This document shows positions 57,014 through 64,000 of a stretch of DNA of 64,000 nucleotides, piece after piece. This stretch comes from Lentinus brumalis (taxonomy: Eukaryota; Basidiomycota; Agaricomycetes; Polyporales; Polyporaceae). How positions within the stretch are numbered: the stretch's first letter is position 1; each line of letters begins with the position of its first letter. The DNA lies in the NCBI GenBank assembly GCA_001792895.1, contig MARA01000031.1:434001-498000 (forward strand). Reading direction: 5' to 3'. Below the pieces are notes generated by a model, which searched no databases, was not told the origin of the DNA, and saw nothing but the letters and a program-made list of their open reading frames with translations. The position numbers and the translations under genes are program-made.

Positions 57014-60000
57014 CTATTCATCCCTATCTGAGCCAGCCTCAGAGTCTGAGGAGTCTGAGGCTTCGACGCCAAAGGCCACATTCAACTCCTCGCCATCCAA
57101 CACAGCCATGCCATTGCGACTGCGTGGCCGCACCTTACGAGCGTACTTCTCGTACGGGCGGATCCAAGGTGGTAGAGGCCCTATGCTGGCAAGCTCGTGC
57201 ACCCAAAACGATGCGGTGCGGATTGCGAGCTTGTCAAACACAGCTGCCTGCTTCCGGGCATAGATCCGAAGGCCCCGTTTAAGACGTGCAGGCACGTCTG
57301 CCCGACGCCCGGCCTGATTTCGCCACCATCGAGACTTCCACTGGAAGTACTCGATAATACGTCGCATCTCTTCCAATAGGAGAGCTTGTTCCTCATCCCA
57401 CCGGTCGGCCCGCGCCTTACACCGCGCCCATTCTGCGCGCATAGTCTGCAGGAACTCCTCATTGTCCGCAGGATTCATGCTGTTAGCAGCAGATTCCCGT
57501 GCGGACAACGATGTGAGCCAAATCCAGCTTGGCGTGTAGCGACCCTCGCTTGCGATGACTTCATCGTCCTCTCTCCGAGGCCCGCGGAGATCTGCGTCAA
57601 GGAGCGGCCGGTAAGTCGTAGTCCAGGAACCGTCCGGATCGAGAGCCACCATCGCAGTGCGCGCCGCTCGGTACCTCTCCACCGCACGTTGCTGCTTGTC
57701 TTTGAAGCGCGTATACAAGCCTTGTTGCCTGGTCATGGAGCGCTGGCCAAGGCCGAGGACGTTCATCCTTGAGAACTCGGATACCGCAGCCAGAACACGA
57801 CGGATACGCCGAATCTCCGCGAGCGCATCGGATAACTGGGCCAGACGTAGTCGCTGTTCCTTCTTCCGCAAGCCCGAGAGAGTCTCGTTGGATGCCAAAG
57901 TTGCCGGAAGGGCGGATGGGAGCCACAGGCGGACATCTTCAGCTTTGATTGCAGGACGCGGACCCTCTTGATCGGAACGGGTGCGACCGGCGGCCGCACG
58001 TAGTTCTGCAACCATAGGCATGTGGATGTCCTGGAGCTCGCGCCAGAGATCAATCCGGCGCGTCAAGACGTTGCGCTTTTCTTGCTGCGCCGCGAGCTCT
58101 GACAGACTGCGCCCCGTGCTCGCTCGAAGGCGGAGGGCACGCCTGCCAACCCGTGCCAGTATGAGTCAGCTGTAGAGTGAGATAAGAGGAAACGCGTACT
58201 GCTTCTCTTCGAGCTCCAGTCCAACCTGCAGGAACACTCCTGGAGTTGTGTCGTGGGGAGGCAGCGTCCCGGCCGCGGCTTCCGCTGCTTCTTCCTGGTT
58301 GAGCTGGAGCTTGACCGCGACGAATGTGATGGCTGTAAAGCGAGGTCAACGCAAGCTCGTGGAAGTCCACAGTCGCTCTCAGCTTACACGAGGTGGGTTC
58401 GTCATACGGGTCCGGTTTGGTGGGGTCTGCATTCCATGCGCTGAGCATTTCCTCCCATCCCTTGACAGTATCCTCTGGGATGTTTGCAGCGAACTCTTCA
58501 TAGACCTTTCGCTGTTTTACGCGCATCTCTTTGGCTTCCTGCAGCGCACGTAAGAGAACTAAGCCTGATGATAGTGTCAATCATGATGTACGCAGGTCAA
58601 CGCAGATAAGACTTACCGAACGAGATCGTCTTCTGCCAATTCCAGGCGCCCCAGTGGTCGTTGTAGACCTCATGCCGCATGCCGAGGCCCATCTCCCGCG
58701 TACTGAGTGCCAGAGGGTTCATGTGTGACCAATGAGCTTCAATCCATTCGCCGTAAGTGCGTCCGACGTGCTTGAGAAAGTTGAGAGACCACCGCGAGTG
58801 CGGCTCCCCTCCGTGAACACGGTAGTGCTTCTTCGGAATGGCAAAGCGGATGTCTTCGACCTTTGTTCTATCTATCCTCATCTCGGGAGGAAAGTTCTCG
58901 TCCATCCGCTTGAAGAACTTCTTGCACCATTGGCAGGCGATGTCGTAGGAGAAGAGCAGTGCCGCCAGGACGAGGCCCAAGACCGTCGAAAAAACGAGGT
59001 AGTCCATATTGGCATACCTGAAGATGTTGTATCCTTGGTCAGCCCGAACACTAGGAAGCATAGAAAGCTCACATACCCTTCGCCGAGCTGGAGATCTCCC
59101 GCTCCGTTCTTCCGGACAAGGGCATGGCGAGCGCACAAGACAGCGCCGATACCCGAAGCAATGTACCCCTCGCGCCGAAGATTGGCCTTCAAGATAGCGT
59201 TGTGCTCTGCAGAGCAGGTGTTTTCCTACGACGATCAACGTCAGCTGACATCAGACGGGCTTTGCGTGCGTTGTCATACCTCCTTTTGGCCTTTGCAGGC
59301 GGCAACATGCGCTTGATACGCTTTCTCTTCGACGTAATAGGCCCACCCCGGGGCGAGCTCGATGTCCTCGATCCCTCGGTCCTTGCACCGAGCGCGGAAG
59401 TTGGCATCTATCATGAGATACAGCGTGTACAACCACCTGGTATTCGAATCATGCGTGAGATCGACGCGCTGATAGAAAGCAAGAAATCTGAACTCACTTC
59501 GACTCTGCCGGCGCATTCTCCCATCCCTCTGGTAGATTTTTGCCAGGGTGCGGGCAGGCTGGACACTCAACAACGAGTTCGCCAGGTCCGGTTGCCTGCG
59601 CGCCAGCTGGATCGTGCGCTCGCGCGGATCTCTTCAGCATCTGGAGATGACGCCAGATACGAACGGCATGAGAGAGTTGCTTGTATCGATTCTAGAAAGT
59701 ATCATTAGGGAACTCCGTGAGGACGACGGATGATCTTTGAAAATGAAGCTCACCGGGACATCGGCACCTCCTGAGTTGTCGGTGATCCGCTCCAGGGTCT
59801 TCCAGTAGTCGTGCAGGTTGGTCTTGGCCTGGAAATTGAGCTCCTGGAACGTCTTGAGGAGCCGAAATGTGAAGACCGTTTCCGGGCGGTCCATGCTGGC
59901 CGGAAACCAGCCCATGCGCATGAGCTGACGCCAATCTGGCGTGAGTTCACCCGAAGCAGGGTCTATGCACTTGCAGAACTTGACCCGGTGCGTATAGATT

Positions 60001-60837
60001 CCCGTAGAGTCGCAGATGACGATCCGGCGGCCGACCAGAGAAGGGTGAGGGCATGTTCCACGGTCATGGCCAACTTGCACTTTCAAGCCGAGCTTTTCGA
60101 GCGAGCTGTTGCAGAATTTATCTCCATCCCACTCCTGCTCCGTCGCTTGTGAGTTTCCAGAAGCTGAATGAATCGGGATTTACTCACTTCGACCCGGTGC
60201 AACAGGTTCTCGGCATGCTTCTCAAGTATGCACGACTTGCAGCGGAGAGGGCGTCGGAAGCAGTCGCGACATCGTATAGTTGCAGGGCGGACTCCGCATA
60301 GATCGCAGAGAACGAAGCCCTCTTCAATAGGCTCCTCGCAGCCTTCAAAGGCGAGCAGTTCATCGAGGAAGTCTTGCCTGGCGGGGAGCCACTTCCGAAG
60401 ACGATTCTAAAGAAGACTTCAGTACTCGGATGAGAAAATGTAGAAGAACGGTCACGCACTACTGCACGTAAATCAGAACGCGGTCTCTTGGCCTGAGTGG
60501 TGGGACTGGTGTCGCCAGTCGATCCCTCGAGGTCTTCAGCTTCCGCGACAGGCAATACAGCCAAGATCGAATTCACTGTGTTGTCCGACGAGGCATCTCC
60601 TGCATAGGCGGGTGCTTGCTCGCGCGGGTCTGGAATGACCTGCATACGCTCGGTTTTCTGTCGTCTGCGCCCGGAAGAGCTTTCTGAGAAGTCGACATGT
60701 CGCACTGTTATAGGTTGACTCGAGCCAGCCTCGGTGCTACTTCCACTGGGCCCGTCGAAGACTGTATCTATCACATCAAACTTGGCCTTCTTGCCTTTGC
60801 GTGGACCCGATGTCGCTTTGCGTTTTTCCGACCTCAT
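57014..60837 (-). CDS. KDZ-superfamily transposase with CxC2-type Cys cluster, intact
   Basis: Ten exons: 60,837-60,460; 60,406-60,188; 60,134-59,754; 59,691-59,498; 59,436-59,280; 59,225-59,077; 59,017-58,617; 58,564-58,388; 58,332-58,200; 58,142-57,014. All nine introns are 53-62 bp and phase-correct, giving 1,105 residues. N-terminus: basic leader (MRSEKRKATSGPRKGKKAK), then a Cys/His cluster at about 142-245 (CEEP, CDLCGVRP, CRDCFRRPLRCKSC, LGLKVQVGHDRGTC). The DDE/RNase-H-like core includes YLMIDANFR (about 405), SYDIACQWC (Asp about 518), and GEWIEAHWSHMNPLALSTRE (Glu about 583-586). C-terminus: coiled coil and SWIWLTS..RWDEEQALLLEEMRR, ending with an acidic tail. KDZ proteins cut and paste DNA transposons. 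No frameshift, so it may be active. Neighbours on the same strand include a TET/JBP-like gene. Confidence 0.93.
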
Positions 60838-61696
60838 GCTCGATGTAGTTGGGCCGACCGACGACGCAGCCGGTAGACGTCCGTGGCGGCCAGGGAAAGA
60901 CTAATGATGGCAATAAGCGCGGATCCAACTGCGTACGAGTTTGCGCATCCGTACTGTAATGCATGCTATATCTCACTCAAATCAGCCTTATATGTTTCAC
61001 AGCCTGACTACGAGGACGCACATCTTGAAGACTACCATGAGCCTCAGCCTGTCTCAGATCCTGACCCGGTGTTGTTCATCCTGCATCCTCCAAATGCCGA
61101 CCTCGCAGCCCGTCCACGACACACGGTGCACTACCCCGTACGGCCCCGACGATGGCGCCTGCACATCGCTCTGCACGCCTACAAGATGCCGTGCATGAGC
61201 TCCCCAAAGACAATTTGCATGGCCAAATCCTGCGAAAACCGCGGTACCAGCCCGCACGCGTCGCCCAGGCCGACTGCTCCGCCCGTAACGGTACGCACAC
61301 GAGTTCAACCTGCCGTAACTGACTTCCATGCTACAGGCGAGCCAGACGATGTTCGTCTCGAGAGAAATGACGCGGTTTCCGGTGAGTTATGCTCCCTTGT
61401 CCATTCGGATTTCAAGCAGTCTGATGTCGAGGCCGAAGAAGGCTCGGAAGTCTTCGTGCCCCCATCTCCGTCGACGGCGCCCCTCTCCTCTCTCGCCTCG
61501 CGCTGTAGCGAGTTCACTGCGTGCGAGGGCCGACCTCGAGCACGATGGCATCCAGCCAGTTCACTGTCCCCCGAAGCCGGGACGAGCATCGAGTATCAGT
61601 TCTGGATTGGACTATTCACCCCAAGTAGTTTCGCATTGCATGTATCAGATCCGACCACAATTTATCTGTCTGGCATTCATCTTATACATGTCCGCT
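60838..61696. other. Gap between KDZ start and next gene; one doubtful + ORF
   Basis: Contains the KDZ promoter. A + strand open frame at 60,883-61,755 (290 codons, starting MAARERLMMAISADPTAYEF) is divergent from KDZ and overlaps the next gene's 3' end. It has no recognisable domain and its C-terminal half is Ser/Pro compositional, so I do not call it a gene. Confidence 0.4.
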
Positions 61697-62499
61697 CTAC
61701 AATACTTGTGCATCGTGCGCAGCTAGCTGTAGGTGGACTTTGGTGGCAGCGATGACATACTGAACGTTAGAGCTTGCAGTAGTGATACCCCTCCACACCT
61801 CATGCAAGGCGTCCGAGGAGAGACCTCGAGCAGGCATGCTCACCAGAACATCCTGTATCCACTCCAACAACTCCTCACCCCTGTCGACCTGCTCCTCAGC
61901 CTCAGACACCCAGGATTCCATCTCTTCCCCCAGTAACGCACGCTCGTATCGAACACAGAGCTGTTTCCAGAACGCGTTGAGATTCTCGCGATATCCCCAG
62001 TAGTTCAGTGCCTCGTTGAGCCTGTCGAGGACTCGAATGAGTTCATATTCGGCGGTCGCAGGGATAGGAATAGGCCAAGCTAGGGCATTCGTCCTGTCGC
62101 ACCTCAACCAATTGCATCATGACTGACTGCACTTTGACTCACCGGAACGAAGGGTCTATACCATCGCCCTCGAATCCAACATGCTCCTGCGCGGCGGGCG
62201 CGGTTGCGTCTGAGCCAGAATCCTCGTGGGTCTCGGACGGCCCCGCTTGAAGTAGTTGCTTGTGCTTTTGTCCAACCGGCCTGCTTCCCTTGCCCGCCCT
62301 ACTCAATTTGCGCAGGGCCTTCACCGAGATCCCGAGCCTTTCTGCTCTGGCGGGAGGTTAGTGTTAGACACAAGTGCAGCTTGGGAGCAAGGACTTACTC
62401 CGACTTCTTCTTCAGGTAGTGCCGGTGATTCCTCTCCTGCTTCAGAAGCTTGCTCCGCAGAGTCTCCTCGTCGGTTATGTCTTGGACAGCCCGAGGCAT
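61697..62499 (-). CDS. Charged helical hypothetical protein, 3 exons
   Basis: Exons 62,499-62,399, 62,346-62,143 and 62,093-61,697, joined in phase across 52-bp and 49-bp introns, giving about 233 residues. The N-terminus is highly charged (MPRAVQDITDEETLRSKLLK, HRHYLKKKSEAERLG) and could bind nucleic acid. A Gln/Ser/Glu linker follows, then an alpha-helical C-terminal domain (YELIRVLDRLNEALNYWGYR, WVSEAEEQVDRGEELLEWIQ, LHEVWRGITTASSNVQYVIA). No known domain. It lies between the KDZ transposase and the TET/JBP-like gene on the same strand. Confidence 0.6.
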
Positions 62500-62769
62500 G
62501 ATATGTAGACAAGGGATGCACAAGTAGGAGTGACTGCACGTTGGGCTGAGTAGAGGATCAAGGTGAGCATGGAGGCGCTAGTAGTCCGCGGCAATTGAAG
62601 AGGGTTGGCCGCGTCGCTCCGCAGGACTCTATTATGCAACATACCTCATGCGTACATCGTCAGTAACACAGGAGATCCTCTGAAATGTGTATAGCCAAAT
62701 TTCAGACGACCTTACATCCCATGTTGACTACATGTTCTAATACACAACATGACTCTACGATACTGTGTC
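62500..62769. other. Intergenic spacer
   Basis: No gene seen between the helical protein's start and the GTCTTAC duplication. Confidence 0.6.
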
Positions 62770-63105
62770 TTACTTTCAGCGACAGCGTCTTAACCTTCGA
62801 GTAAGACGCCGTCGCATGTCCTCGCATGGATTATGCCATCGTCACCGGCTCACATGTCTATGAAACCTCTCGGCGATATATGTTCGTACGACCAACTCGA
62901 CTACAACAGTAAACTGGTAAGACGCATATCAGTCTATAAGACACCGTAGCCATGTTACTCACCGAATCTTACTTTTGGCGACAGCGTCTTACCCTCCCAG
63001 TAAGACACATGTTTGCATGCCATCAAAGTCTTGTCCGACGACGAACTCAATTACGAAAGTAGGTAGTACGACGGTACACATATCAGTCTACAAATTCGTC
63101 CCATT
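62770..63105. repeat. Diverged 199-bp direct repeat with GTCTTAC/GTAAGAC inverted motifs
   Basis: GCGACAGCGTCTTA occurs at 62,779 and again at 62,978. In each copy it is followed by GTAAGAC, and about 125 bp on by CATATCAGTCTA. The second copy ends inside the last codons of the TET/JBP-like gene, so the duplication copied that gene's 3' end. Confidence 0.8.
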
Positions 63106-64000
63106 TGCTAAGTAAAGACATGCCCAACCTCCATCGCTCCTGGCCGGTAATGTCGAACTTGTTACCCGCAGCCTCGAAGTTCTTCTGACTTTGAAAGCCG
63201 CACGCCGCCCAGCGAAGGAGTCCACCTGCGGTATACTGCGTGATTGACAGGCGAGTTTCGCCTGCTTGTGTCAGGATAGTATTTGAATGGGGAACGGTCG
63301 CGGAGGGTAGAAAGATCGTGGCGCCGGGTGGGAACTCGATCACCTTACGCAAAGACCACAGGACCAGATGTCCGCTCTGCTTAGGGTTGTACCTCCCAAG
63401 CGCAGTGACCGCGCACAACCCCCATGGAACGTTCTGCTGGTCAACATGGCGATGAGTGACGGTGCTCGGGCCAAGGTTGAACGTTGCTGCGGCAAAGACA
63501 TTGCCCTTGAAGGGCGGCTTGAGCTCAGGATCGCGCTCGCACAATTCGCTGAGCACGTCGCCGTAGGAATCGTAGAGCCTGGGTGCCCAGACCTGGAGCG
63601 CGCCTTCGAGCTTGTAAATGACCCGTCCATTGCAACAAACTCGCCACTCACCACTGGCAAAGTTCGCGATGCGGCGAATGGCCGTGTTGTCCAGAGCGTC
63701 TTGGATCACAAGGCGGTTGTGCGCGGAATGGGCGAAGTTCGACGGAGACTTCGGGCCGGTGAGCATGCGAAAGGTAGGCCACGAGCACGCGCACTCACCG
63801 GCTGTCCGCCTCCATAGGTGATTCCAGTAGTGACCGACCAGTAATCGCCGCGGCGGTGGGAGAAGTCGCAGTGTGCAGAGTGGTAGTTCCGCCGCATGTC
63901 CTCAAGCGCCCCGGTCGCTTCCTCAGTCACCGTGCTCCAAGACGCGTCGTTGGGTTGACCGGCAAGCACGACGATGATTGTGCCATCAGGAGCGAGGAGG
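63083..64000 (-). CDS. TET/JBP-like 2-oxoglutarate/Fe(II) dioxygenase (5' end outside window)
   Basis: Visible exons: 64,000-63,799 (enters from the window edge), 63,748-63,652 and 63,603-63,083, joined in phase across 50-bp and 48-bp introns (272 residues seen). TET/JBP enzymes oxidise modified pyrimidines in DNA (5-methylcytosine in TET). Landmarks: IIVVLAGQPNDASW, SVTTGITYGGGQP, the core FNLGPSTVTHRHVDQQNVPW with an HxD iron pair (H-V-D), GHLVLWSLRKVIEFPPGATI, distal His in PSATVPHSNT, and the 2-oxoglutarate Arg in GETRLSITQYTAGGLLRW. All key iron and cosubstrate residues are present, so it appears active. In fungi this family is expanded and tied to KDZ transposons; one lies 2.2 kb away on the same strand. 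No DNA-binding domain is visible in the part seen. Confidence 0.85.

Noticed and set aside
59440..59500. Frameshift in the KDZ gene between exons 4 and 5
   Set aside because: Removing a 61-bp GTGAGT..CCAG intron restores frame and gives the expected WLYTLYLMIDANFR junction.
60407..60459. Premature stop in the KDZ N-terminal region
   Set aside because: The stops fall inside a 53-bp intron with proper ends; the joined exons lead straight into the Cys cluster.
60883..61755. 290-codon + strand frame divergent from KDZ
   Set aside because: No domain, Ser/Pro composition, overlaps the 3' end of the three-exon helical gene. Kept only as a doubtful note.

Overview
This is nuclear DNA from a filamentous basidiomycete, most likely an Agaricomycete of the Polyporales type (my inference). 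The basis is GC-rich sequence, genes broken by many 48-63 bp introns with GT..AG ends, degenerate F-box proteins, and families that expand in mushroom genomes: KDZ transposase with a CxC2-type Cys cluster, and a TET/JBP-like dioxygenase.

1-35,330: a head-to-tail array of three ~12 kb units (1-12,064; 12,065-23,711; 23,712-35,330). Each ends with a gene for a GT15 (KRE2/MNT1-type) alpha-1,2-mannosyltransferase on the + strand. Upstream in each unit are a small minus-strand hypothetical gene with a GWPP motif, short exon-like modules, two conserved mini-ORFs and a TATA-like site. Unit 1 is diverged and its GT15 copy is broken. Units 2 and 3 are almost identical and both encode an intact enzyme. 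The second GT15 intron is swollen to 1.6-2.3 kb and filled with internal repeats. Unit 3 carries a 583-bp deletion and a 584-bp tandem duplication close together, which raises an assembly question.

35,331-46,969: single-copy, mostly + strand. It holds clusters of a GTCGCG/ACGCGTCA motif, a multi-exon hypothetical gene, an intact GNAT acetyltransferase, one intact F-box gene, two damaged F-box genes (one split by an insertion), and a 268-bp non-autonomous DNA transposon (MITE) with a TA target duplication.

46,970-64,000: every credible gene lies on the minus strand. In order of position they are a long disordered protein with a GRF-like zinc finger, a second multi-exon nuclear-looking hypothetical protein, a small conserved-looking hypothetical protein, a 14-copy 79-bp tandem array rich in TTGTA, an intact 1,105-aa ten-exon KDZ transposase, a charged helical hypothetical protein, and a TET/JBP-like 2-oxoglutarate/Fe(II) dioxygenase that runs off the window. 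KDZ elements and TET/JBP dioxygenases are known to be linked and co-expanded in fungi. I infer that this co-oriented block may be one large KDZ-type element with cargo genes, with the TTGTA-rich repeats as candidate transposase-binding DNA. This is the most interesting part of the window.
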